Shown: positions 54,315-63,300 of the stretch, one piece after another
How the letters are laid out: each line of letters begins with the position of its first letter
Numbering within the stretch: position 1 is the first letter of the stretch
Source of the DNA: Diaphorobacter sp. HDW4A
GTDB lineage: Bacteria; Pseudomonadota; Gammaproteobacteria; Burkholderiales; Burkholderiaceae_C
DNA length: 64,000 nucleotides
Assembly: GCF_011305995.1 (NCBI RefSeq)
Contig: NZ_CP049910.1
Coordinates: 6,338,501 to 6,402,500 of the forward strand
Reading direction: 5' to 3'
Program-made: the position numbers and the translations under genes
Notes under the pieces: model-generated
Database searches by the model: none
What the model was told of the DNA's origin: nothing
What the model saw: the letters and a program-made list of their open reading frames with translations, nothing else

Positions 54315-55913
54315 TCAATCCCCACACACCCGCTGCCCCGAACTCGTCGCCTGCGATTGCGCGCGTGCGGCGGGCGACGGGTTCAGGGGCTGTGCGTCGA
54401 TGTTGATCCACTGGCTCGCATTCGTGGGGTGCGGTTCCATGGATTCCACTTGATTCACGCGCCGCAGAAAGCAGAAGTTCTCGAACGGCACGGGCGGCTG
54501 GTAGCCCTTGATGCCGAAGGCCGTGGCTTCGGGGCCGATGTATTCGCTGATGGGGGCTTCGTAGGAGCCGAAGGCGTAGCCGCCTCGGCGGCTTGCGCCC
54601 GGCAGGTTGAGTTCGACGGAGCTGGTGCCCGGTGCGTGGTTCGCGCCGCCGCTGGCGCCGGTTGATAGCGTGACGCGAACGGCGCGGCGTACGACGTGCG
54701 CATCTTCCTTGGCAGACCAGATCATCTTGAAGCGGCCCAGTTGTGCGCCCGTAGTCGGAACGAGGCGGGTTGCGAGGCGCGCGGGGGCGGCTGTGGGGGG
54801 CAGGGCGTTGCCGTCCACATCGTCGTCGAAGATGTCCACCGACACGCTGCGAGATGGATCGCTCGTGAAACCGATGAGCTTGAAGCGCGAGGTCTCTTCT
54901 TGCGGCAGATCCGCATAGCGCTCGCCGACGGTGCCTTCCAAGGCCTCTTCGATGAACACATAGGCAGGGTCTACGCCGGGCGAAGTGTAGATGCCGAGCT
55001 CTGCCTCGAGGCCGTGCAGCGAGACGAAATAGCCTTGGGCATCTTTGTCGAGTCGTCCCACATAGTTCACGAAGTCACCGACACGCAGCGGCGCGGGCAG
55101 ATGCGGTCTGCACCCCGGCAAGGCGACGGCACTGATGCCCGCCGTGCCGCCTTGCACCGGCACGCTGCCGCAGGTGAAACGTTTGATGGTGGCGTCGCCG
55201 GGGCGGTTGCTTGCGGGGCAGAGCGCGTCGCTCGCATGGCGCGGAACGCACACCGGAAATCCGGTGCGTGCATGCACGGGGGAGTTGCCGGGGTCGAGTG
55301 CGAAGCGCTGGTCCTGCGTGGTCTGCGCGCGGCCGTAGATGCCTTCGGGGTCGTTGAGTTTGATGCGGGCGGATGCGGCATTGCTGCCGGTGCCGGGTTC
55401 CGATCCGACGGTGATGCTTCCGTCCGCACCGAAGCTGCGGATGAAGCCGCCGCCCAGGTGCAGTGCGCCTTGCGATATGCGCACCGATCCGGCGAGGTAG
55501 ACGCCTTTCAGGATGTTGCCCATGACTTCTACCTCGGCCGCTGGCAAGGGGCATTGCTTGCCCGCGAAATCCGGTGTCGCGGGACAGGCAAGTTCGGCGG
55601 TTCGCAGGTCTTGCAGCGCGAGACCGCTGCGGTTGGGGTCGATCGTCGATCGCAGATCGCGTCCCTTGAAAAGCTGCTGCGCCGTGAGGTAGCCGCCCGG
55701 CATGGTGATCACCAGATTCTGCGGCAGCCTCACATCCACACCGCGCACGCGCAGGGTGGCGGCCGACGTTCGGCTGGCGGGCTGGTCGAGCGTGAAGCGC
55801 TCGATGAGGCCGATGATCGCAAAGCCCGTCGGCGGCTGCACGGGCTGCGCCCACGCGATGGAAATCAGCCCAAGCCACAGCAATGCAAACAGGGGAAGAG
55901 TGCGGACTTTCAT
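54315..55913 (-). CDS. Secreted protein of unknown function (copper-oxidase operon)
   Basis: A 532-residue exported protein with signal peptide MKVRTLPLFALLWLGLISIAWA. No family is recognised. The body is beta-rich with several Cys (for example in ELACPATPDFAGKQCPLP) and the sequence LHGLEAELGIYTSPGVDPAYVF. It is the last gene of the operon. The start at 55913 has AAAGGAGC upstream and overlaps the previous stop (ATGA). It may be a structural or partner protein of the oxidase system; nothing in it shows an enzyme site. Confidence 0.75.
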   Translation of the reverse strand: MKVRTLPLFALLWLGLISIAWAQPVQPPTGFAIIGLIERFTLDQPASRTSAATLRVRGVDVRLPQNLVITMPGGYLTAQQLFKGRDLRSTIDPNRSGLALQDLRTAELACPATPDFAGKQCPLPAAEVEVMGNILKGVYLAGSVRISQGALHLGGGFIRSFGADGSITVGSEPGTGSNAASARIKLNDPEGIYGRAQTTQDQRFALDPGNSPVHARTGFPVCVPRHASDALCPASNRPGDATIKRFTCGSVPVQGGTAGISAVALPGCRPHLPAPLRVGDFVNYVGRLDKDAQGYFVSLHGLEAELGIYTSPGVDPAYVFIEEALEGTVGERYADLPQEETSRFKLIGFTSDPSRSVSVDIFDDDVDGNALPPTAAPARLATRLVPTTGAQLGRFKMIWSAKEDAHVVRRAVRVTLSTGASGGANHAPGTSSVELNLPGASRRGGYAFGSYEAPISEYIGPEATAFGIKGYQPPVPFENFCFLRRVNQVESMEPHPTNASQWINIDAQPLNPSPAARAQSQATSSGQRVCGD

Positions 55914-57295
55914 GGCAGCTCCTTTCGTGGGTGCTGATCGAATAAAGGCGAGGACGAGGCAAAGGATTCGGGCAGCCAGCCGTGCGCGCTGCTGCGGCTG
56001 AAGGCCAGCGGCGCACCGGGCAGGGGTTCGTAACCTGTGAGCATGCGCGTCTGCGCGAGCAGCGATTCGGGAACAACGTTGCGACCGCTGCGCGCCAGTG
56101 CTTCGACTGTGGTGCGCGCGGCGATCTGACCGAGCACGAACCACAGCGATAGGCCATGCTGTTCTGCAAAACGGGCCACATTCAAGGGAACGAAAAGAAC
56201 CAGTCGATGGTCGAGCTCGGGCTCTTCGAGAGGGGCGCCGCGCATGCCGGAAAGCTCGATCAGCTGTTGCAGTTTGATGCCTTCATTTCGCCAACGCATG
56301 CGCAGGATGTCCACTTCGGCGGCGGATGCGAATGCGGCGACGCACAGCGGCATGCCGGGCGGCCGAGGCTCGGCAACGTTGGGTGGCTTGGCCTGCAGCA
56401 CATCACCTGAGCCGCTCAAGTGCCGTGGGTCGAAGATGAAATGCGTGCAGTCGGATGGCGCGTTCTTCAACTGCTCAAGCGCGATGCGGGCCTGTTGCTC
56501 CATGCTTGGCAGCAGTGGCCATTGCCATCCGGAGGGATCGGCCTGATGTGCCAGGAAGTCGAGTGTGGCGATGCTGGGAAGGCGTTGTTCGCGCAATCGC
56601 TGGTGCTGTTCGGGAGTGAGTGTGCTGGCAACGAGTGCAAACACATCGTCCGGGAGGGTGCGTTCTGCCTGAATCAGCCGCAATCTGCGGCCATGCACGC
56701 CGCCCACTGCGTTCGTTGCATCGAGTGCGCTTTGCACGCCTGCGGCCACCTGCTCGCGTGCCGTCGGATGCGTGAGCCCATCGAGCACCAGTCCCAGTCG
56801 CAGCTCGCTTGCGGAAATACCGCGCTGCGGTTGCGAGGCGTTGCCCAGCCAGGGCCAGAAGGCTTCGAGCGCCGTGAGCTCTTCAGCGGTGGGTGTGTAT
56901 CTCGGCATGATGGGGCTGAGCGTGTGGCCATCGGCGCCACGTCCGTCGCGCAGGGCATGGAGCAATGACGTGCCGTGCGTGCGTGGTGCCGACCCGCGAA
57001 TGTCGGGTGCCGCCACATTGGCCTCACGCGAGCCCTCGCCGAGCGGGCCGTGACACTGCACGCAGGCTGATGCAGAGGCGGGCAGGGGTGCACCGGACAC
57101 CGCTGCTGGCCGCACGAAGCTGCGTGTTCCGTAGTACAGTGCCCGGCCTTGGGCGGCTCCGTCAGACCAGCCCTCGGTTCTTTTTTCCACAGCGTTCGCA
57201 GATCCTTGTGCTGCCTGCACCGTACAGGCGGATTGCAGCGCAGCCAGCCACGTTGCAGCGGCCAGAACCAGGATCAATGAGTTTTGCGCAGACAT
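55910..57295 (-). CDS. Cytochrome c fused to a periplasmic-binding-protein (ABC receptor-like) domain
   Basis: A 461-residue exported protein. After a signal peptide comes a class I cytochrome c domain with C78-x2-C81-H82 and a likely axial Met in IMPRYT (about 131). From about 150 the sequence is of the Peripla_BP_6/Leu-Ile-Val receptor type (LRLGLVLDGLTHPTAREQVAAGVQSALDATNAVGGVHGRRL). Joining the two is unusual. It has no permease nearby, so it probably senses or binds a ligand and moves electrons. Its stop overlaps the next start (ATGA). Confidence 0.82.
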   Translation of the reverse strand: MSAQNSLILVLAAATWLAALQSACTVQAAQGSANAVEKRTEGWSDGAAQGRALYYGTRSFVRPAAVSGAPLPASASACVQCHGPLGEGSREANVAAPDIRGSAPRTHGTSLLHALRDGRGADGHTLSPIMPRYTPTAEELTALEAFWPWLGNASQPQRGISASELRLGLVLDGLTHPTAREQVAAGVQSALDATNAVGGVHGRRLRLIQAERTLPDDVFALVASTLTPEQHQRLREQRLPSIATLDFLAHQADPSGWQWPLLPSMEQQARIALEQLKNAPSDCTHFIFDPRHLSGSGDVLQAKPPNVAEPRPPGMPLCVAAFASAAEVDILRMRWRNEGIKLQQLIELSGMRGAPLEEPELDHRLVLFVPLNVARFAEQHGLSLWFVLGQIAARTTVEALARSGRNVVPESLLAQTRMLTGYEPLPGAPLAFSRSSAHGWLPESFASSSPLFDQHPRKELP

Positions 57296-57320
57296 GGCGA
57301 ACGGCTCTTTGTCAATGGGT

Positions 57321-57935
57321 TCACGCCGCTGCGGCGCGCAGCCATTGCAGCAGCTCATCTGCACTCGCGAGGCCCAGCGAGCGCAGCCAACGCGACTTTC
57401 CCGCGTAGCCCACCCACGTCTGCGCGGGATGTTCAGCGAGCGAGGTGGCATGCACGTCGAAGGCGCGCAGCACCTCCTCGATGTCGCGCGTGCGTTGAGC
57501 GGTGCCGGTCAGCATCCACCATCGGGCATTCGCGCCAAGGCGTGCTTCGTAGCGGTCAGCGAAACGCGAGACGGCCTGCGGCGAATCACCAAGCGGGTCG
57601 ATGGACAACGAGATCAGCGTGGTATTCGGTGCGAGATCTTTGTCCAGCAATGCTTGCAATTGCCGAAAAATCGCCGTCTGCGGTGGGCAGAAGCTGCTGC
57701 AACCCGTGTAGAAGAAATTCACCGCGACGGGCCCTTGTGCAAGGAGCGGTCGAAGAGGGACGGACGTGCCCTGGTGATCGAGCAACGTCACATCGGGCAC
57801 GCGAGGTGCTTGCGCATTCCAAACAGGGGGCGATGAGGGACGTGCCCATAGCGAGCCCGGCCATGCCGCGCAAGACAAGGCCGCACCTGCGGCCATGCCT
57901 GCGAGCACATTGCGCCTTTGTGGCAGGGGTTTCAT
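57321..57935 (-). CDS. SCO1/SenC-type copper chaperone
   Basis: A 204-residue exported thioredoxin-fold protein. The copper site is C79-x3-C83 (FFYTGCSSFCPPQ) plus His169 (LAEHPAQTWV), the SCO signature. The N-terminus has a twin-Arg-like signal (PQRRNVLAGMAAGAA). SCO proteins deliver copper to oxidases, so its place in an operon with a multicopper oxidase fits copper insertion. The start overlaps the upstream propeller gene (ATGA). Confidence 0.9.
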   Translation of the reverse strand: MKPLPQRRNVLAGMAAGAALSCAAWPGSLWARPSSPPVWNAQAPRVPDVTLLDHQGTSVPLRPLLAQGPVAVNFFYTGCSSFCPPQTAIFRQLQALLDKDLAPNTTLISLSIDPLGDSPQAVSRFADRYEARLGANARWWMLTGTAQRTRDIEEVLRAFDVHATSLAEHPAQTWVGYAGKSRWLRSLGLASADELLQWLRAAAA

Positions 57936-59764
57936 GGTGTAGCTCCCAGCACCTGAGTGCCCAGCGCGCCTGCGTGGAACGGCAGATCTTGCGAGGCGCT
58001 GCCGACCAGAAGATCGATGCCCGCAGATCTGGGCGCTTGTCGGATCCGCGCCTCGTAGATGCCGTTCCCCGCAGCGCGCATGGTCTGGCGGGTCTGCCAG
58101 CCGCTTCTCCTCTCGAAAGCCAGTAATTGCAAATCATGCACATCGCTCAGCGGGAGAGCCTGCTTTCCTTCGCCCACGCTGAGGGTCGCACGCACAAGCC
58201 ATCCGTCGCCATCCGCCAGCACCTTTATCAGCCGGGCACGCACCTGTGCGGCAGCGGAAACCATCGCCGTCTGATTCTGCGTTCCGATCACGGGGATTTC
58301 CAGTGCGACGCATTCGGCAAATCGTGGCTGCACCCCGCTCACCACCAATTCGTAGTTGCCGCTCCGCGGTGTGCGCAGCACCGCGTGATAGCGGCCCTGT
58401 CCCAAGGCCTGCAGACCATCGTCGAGCAGCAGCAACGCCAGCGGGCTGCGTCGGTAATTCGAGAAGCTGCCGATGGGAGCCATCATGCCCTCGGTGTATT
58501 GGTAGATCTGGCCATCGTGGGGACTGGCGACGTACATGCCAGCACCATCGGGCAAGCGCTGCAGACGGTGGGCGCCGCCTCCCGGAGCGAGGCTGGGCGC
58601 GGCGTCGCGCGGCTCTGCGCCCACCGCTACCTGAACGGGTTTGGCCTGACCGCTGCGCAGATCGGCCAGCGACAACAGCATGGCGCGCGATGCCGGTGCG
58701 CTGTGTAGATAGGCGAAGTTGCCGCTGAAGGCGATGTCGGTGATTGCCGATTCGAGCGGAACGGTTTGCAGCACGCGCGATGTGGCCACATCGATGGCCA
58801 GCACCTCGCGGGCGGTGGCGGCGAGTGCATGTCTTCCTTCATCGAACAAGGCGATGCGCTGCACGGGGGTAGATGTAGGTATGCGTTGTGGCTGCACGCG
58901 GCCCTGCGCATCAAGCCAGACCAGACCTCCGTCAGCAAGCGCTGCAATCCCCCGCTGGGCCAGCGGGCTCCATGCGGCATGCAACACGCGGCCGCTGGCG
59001 GCAACGCTGCCGTCGGAGTGCACGATGCCGTCCACGCCCAAACCAAGCGGCTCGGTGGACTGATCGGGCAGCAGCCAGCCCTGCACGCGCGGCGCGGCGA
59101 TGGGCTGGGGATCGCTCTGCACGCTGGTGATACGCAGCCACTCATCGCGCCCGGCCTGCGCAACCCAGATGGCACCACCGGTCTCCACCAGCGCCACCGG
59201 GAGCGCGCCCTTCGCCAGGGCATAGCTGCGGCGCACGCGGCGTGCGTCGGTGTCGATGACGACCAACTGATCGACCTCGGGCAGCGCCAGCCAGACCTCA
59301 TGCAGCGATGTGCGCTGCAGCACGGCGGCTGGGGTGCCGGGCAGGGTCAACACATCTTCGAGCTTGGCCTGATTGAGTCGCAGAAACGGATTGATGAAGG
59401 TGAGCGTGTTGTCGGTGTTCACGGCCAGCAGGCGATGGATGTTGAAGTCCACCGCCGCCCGTCGACCCAGGCCCGGTGATGCCAGCATGCGCACCTTGTC
59501 GCGGCAGGCCAGCTCGCCCTCGGCGAGCGTGGGCAGTGGCTTCTGCAGCCATGCCGCGAGCTTGCGCGCGGGCAGTTCAACGGGTTGATCGGTGGCTTCG
59601 TCGCGCAGCGTGAGATCGAGCGTCGCAAGGCCATCCGCTGGCAGCGGCGTGAGCTGCACCTGCACCTTCACCGGTCCCTCGCCGGAGGCGTGTGCGGACA
59701 GCCAGAGTACACAGGCACAGAGCGCCGGTGTGAGCCGAAAAAAGACGCGCAATAGCCCGCTCAT
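57932..59764 (-). CDS. Secreted YVTN-type beta-propeller protein
   Basis: A 610-residue exported protein with a signal peptide (LTPALCACVLWLSAHASG). Repeats of the YVTN/NHL kind are seen from about residue 150 (VWLALPEVDQLVVIDTDARR, then IWVAQAGRDEWLRI) to about 470. The C-terminal ~130 residues form another beta-rich domain. No catalytic site is recognised. It may be a binding partner for the oxidase or its substrate. Overlaps the SCO gene start by 4 bp. Confidence 0.78.
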   Translation of the reverse strand: MSGLLRVFFRLTPALCACVLWLSAHASGEGPVKVQVQLTPLPADGLATLDLTLRDEATDQPVELPARKLAAWLQKPLPTLAEGELACRDKVRMLASPGLGRRAAVDFNIHRLLAVNTDNTLTFINPFLRLNQAKLEDVLTLPGTPAAVLQRTSLHEVWLALPEVDQLVVIDTDARRVRRSYALAKGALPVALVETGGAIWVAQAGRDEWLRITSVQSDPQPIAAPRVQGWLLPDQSTEPLGLGVDGIVHSDGSVAASGRVLHAAWSPLAQRGIAALADGGLVWLDAQGRVQPQRIPTSTPVQRIALFDEGRHALAATAREVLAIDVATSRVLQTVPLESAITDIAFSGNFAYLHSAPASRAMLLSLADLRSGQAKPVQVAVGAEPRDAAPSLAPGGGAHRLQRLPDGAGMYVASPHDGQIYQYTEGMMAPIGSFSNYRRSPLALLLLDDGLQALGQGRYHAVLRTPRSGNYELVVSGVQPRFAECVALEIPVIGTQNQTAMVSAAAQVRARLIKVLADGDGWLVRATLSVGEGKQALPLSDVHDLQLLAFERRSGWQTRQTMRAAGNGIYEARIRQAPRSAGIDLLVGSASQDLPFHAGALGTQVLGATP

Positions 59765-59765
59765 G

Positions 59766-60344
59766 TCAACTCATCCAGTGGTAGATCCAGCCAACGGCCA
59801 TGCGACCCATGGCTACATCGCTGTGCACGTTCACGCGGATGGCCTCGATGCGCTCCATGGGCGACACGCCCGCGCTGAGAAACGCGGCCGTGGTCATCTC
59901 GCCAGGCAGACAGACATGGTCGCTCACACCCGAGACGGGCGGCATGTCTTCGAAGTCAGTTGACCCTTGCAGGCGAATGGCGAGCGTGGCCTCGTAGGGC
60001 GTACCCACAAGCGCCAGCAGGGCCGCGAACAGGCCCACGCTGCGCACGCCGGGAGAAAAACTCAGCGTGAGAGGACCTGCATCCGGCGCGGTGAGCATCA
60101 GGATCGGCGTGCGTCGTTCCAGATTCAGATCAAGCCCTATTGCGGGCGAGCACACGGAGCATTGCATGACCTGACCCGCAAACGGCGAGGTCACGGTGAC
60201 GGCGCATCGGCCGCTGCTGTGTGGATACGCGCCGGTCGTGAGTCGGGTGGGTTGAGGCGGAATGTCGCCGGTTTGGAGCCAGCCGATGACGTGGCTGTCA
60301 TTGAAATCGGTGGGAAACATCGTATTGGCCATGGCAGTTCTCAC
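59766..60344 (-). CDS. Unrecognised 192-residue protein (copper-oxidase operon)
   Basis: No family recognised and no clear signal peptide. It has four Cys (GRCAVTV, MQCSVCS, DHVCLPG), a hydrophobic stretch (VRSVGLFAALLALVG) and ends in IYHWMS. The start overlaps the upstream oxidase stop as GTGA (60344); an ATG at 60332 is the alternative. It lies 1 nt from the propeller gene. The position suggests a small accessory, but nothing proves its location. Confidence 0.7.
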   Translation of the reverse strand: MRTAMANTMFPTDFNDSHVIGWLQTGDIPPQPTRLTTGAYPHSSGRCAVTVTSPFAGQVMQCSVCSPAIGLDLNLERRTPILMLTAPDAGPLTLSFSPGVRSVGLFAALLALVGTPYEATLAIRLQGSTDFEDMPPVSGVSDHVCLPGEMTTAAFLSAGVSPMERIEAIRVNVHSDVAMGRMAVGWIYHWMS

Positions 60345-63300
60345 GGTTTGATGGAATCATTGGAGGAATCGTTGGATGGCCCGCGAACGCGCAGAATGCT
60401 CCATGCGCCGCCATCGAAGAGGAAGCTCGCCTGGCTGCGGATCAGATAGTCCTTGGGCAGTGCCGACTTTCCACCGGCAACCATGCCAAGCGTCACACCC
60501 ATCATTGGACCGAAGCCGTTGTAGATGCCCTGCCAGAGAATGCAACCGGGAGGCATGGGACCACTCGACGCGTCGCAGCGTGCTGCGTCGAACACGCGCG
60601 ATTGCTGGCCCCATGGGTCGAACAGAAAGCCGTGTCCCGCCACCGTCAGTCCCTGCTGCCGCGTGTGTCCACCAGCATGAACAAAATGCAGGCGCACCGG
60701 CTTGCCCGCTGCAGCGTTGAGCACCGGCGTTTCGGGGTCGCAGGCGAGCGGGCCGTTGCCGTTGGGCGGCATGCCAGCCTCACACTGCGTGCCTTGCTTT
60801 GCGGAACTGAGCATGGTGGTGAGATCGAAGTTCTCGTTGCGATCGCCGAACTCTGCCGACGGGCTGCCCGCCGTGCGTGCCCACAGCGGCTCGGTGCGGA
60901 AATTGATGGCCTTGACGCCATAGTCATCCGGCTCCTCCGCACCCTTGAGGTCGGGCACCGGGAAGCCGCGCTGCACGGCGCTCACTGCGTCCTGCATGAG
61001 CAGCACATGGTCGCCGTAGCGATGCCCATCGGCGGTGCAGACGTTGCGCGATGTACCTCCGGGAAAGTCGCGTTGATCGTCGTCGCACACGCGCGAGCCT
61101 TCGGGGCCGATGACCAACGCTCCAGCCATGCCATGCGCGGCGTGCTTGACCACGTCGCCAAAGCTGCGCAGCGGCAGTCCTCCGAATTCGACGGCGCGGC
61201 TTTCTACGCGCGTGACGCCTGCATCGACCACGCGGTGCAGATCGCGCGCCGCCCATACCAGCGTGCGGCTGCAGCGATCTGCTTCGCGTTCTGCATCGCT
61301 GTTGCAGGCCGGAACGAGCGAGCCCGGCAATTGCGTGAGCGAGGTGGCTACCGGCGATTCGGTGGCCAGCAGCGCAGCGTTCCAGCTCACATTGGAGCCA
61401 TCGCCGTGCAGCGGGTTCTGTGCAATGCGTGGTGCGGAAAGCCCCACCGTGCTCGACATCGTGAATTGGTTGAGATTGAAGCCGTCAGTGATCATTGGCA
61501 GGAAGTTGTAGTAGGCGTGCGCTTCAGTCAGTGACGTGGCGCGTGGCTGCGCGGGCGCAAGGTGGTTGCGCAGCTTCACTGTGATGCACTGGCCTGCGGC
61601 GGCGCGCAGCACCAGCGGCTCGACCGCGCGGTGTTGGTTGCGGAACTGATCCTGCAACTGCGTCCAGATGGTCGTGTGCGCGGCGGTCTTTACCTCGGCG
61701 GGATCGGTGCCGTCGAAGCACCCCATGTCGGTGAGTTTGCCCGCTGCGCGCTGGCAGGTCTTGCTCTCGCGGTTGAGTACGTAGACCACGGCCTGTGGAT
61801 CGCGGATGTCGAAGCGGCGGCTGTACTCCAGCCCAGCCGTGGGCGATCCGCAATCGCCCATCAACTCGCAGACCTTGGCGACGCTCACGTCGAAGCTCTT
61901 CACGTCAACGGTCTCATCGAGTGCGCGTCCGCTGGTGCAGGCGGCAGTCTGGGCTTCCAGTAGTTCGGATGGCGGGGTGGCGGTGGCGCGCGGCACGCGT
62001 GCGATGCGGCGTGCAATCTGATCGGGGGTATTGGCCAGGCCGCAACTGCGCCCCTGCGATGGATCGCAGAACGCGCGCAGCGTGCCCCACATGCCGTCCC
62101 AGAGTTGATCTACCGATGAGCCGAAGTACAGATAGTCGGCCTGCGGCAGGCTGAAGTTGGGAATGCGCACATCGAATTCGAAGTGCTCCGATATGCCGAT
62201 GGGCTGGGCGTTGGTGTAGCCGGAGTGCTCGGAGTCTGGCTTGCGCAGCCACTTCACGCCATTCATCGTGAAGATGTGCTGCGCCTCCTGCGAGCCCTGC
62301 ACCAGACGGATCTGCACCGGGTCGCCCTCATGACTGGCGAGGATGGGGGTCGCCACATCACCAAATGCGCGCCATGATTCATTGACCTGCAACGCAGGGC
62401 GCTTTGCGGTCACGCGGTTGGCGCAGAAGCGGCGGAAGTCTTCGTCGCTGCGGGCCTGAAACTGGAAGTCCGGCGCCACGCCGTCGGGTCGCCATTGCCC
62501 GGACGTATAGAGCGAGCAGTTGAAGTCCTGACGCCACTGTTCCGCCTGCCGCACGACGGAGCGGAGCAAGGCCTTCTGCTTGGTGGTGGACTGCATGGCA
62601 CGCAGCGTGGGCGAAACCAGCTCGACCTCGGTCTGCGGAGCAGGACGACTGCTGTTTTGGGCGATCCACTTCACATAGCTATGGGTCGCGATCTCGCGAT
62701 CTCGTCTAGCGTGCACGGCACTCGAGAAACCATTGGCCATGTCGCGTAGGCAGTCGCTGTCGCCCACATTGCAGGGGCTGCCATCGGCGCGTTTGGAGGA
62801 TTCGGAATAGTCAAATCCGCCGAGCGATGGGCTCCAGTGCACATCCGCTATGCGCAGCGCGAGCGGTTCGTTACGGTAGTTCACCAACTGCGTGCCGGGG
62901 TCTTCGCTGGCAATCACGAGTGGGCGCGCCGGGTTCACCGCGACTTGTCGCTCGCCGAAGCGGCGCATCGACACATCGCGCGGCAGCTCGGTATTGATGG
63001 GCTCGAGCGCGATGTTGTAGACGGGGGCGAAGTCGGCGAACGCCAGTGCGAACTCGCGCCGCGTCTGGCCTGCTTCGCCGCTCGTGCACTTCACGTCATT
63101 GCCGACCAGATAGGGGCTGCTGCCCGGTTCGTTCAAGCAGGTGGGCGAGACGATGGTGGCGCGTGTGGCGGTGGGGCCGCCGTCGCTGCGCGCAGCATGC
63201 CGCAGCGGAGGACGTGGCTCGAGCATGGCGATCTGCTCGTCGCCCTTGCCGTCGGTGCGAACGGGTGGGGCGCTCAAGTCTGCGCCACCCATGACGGCCG

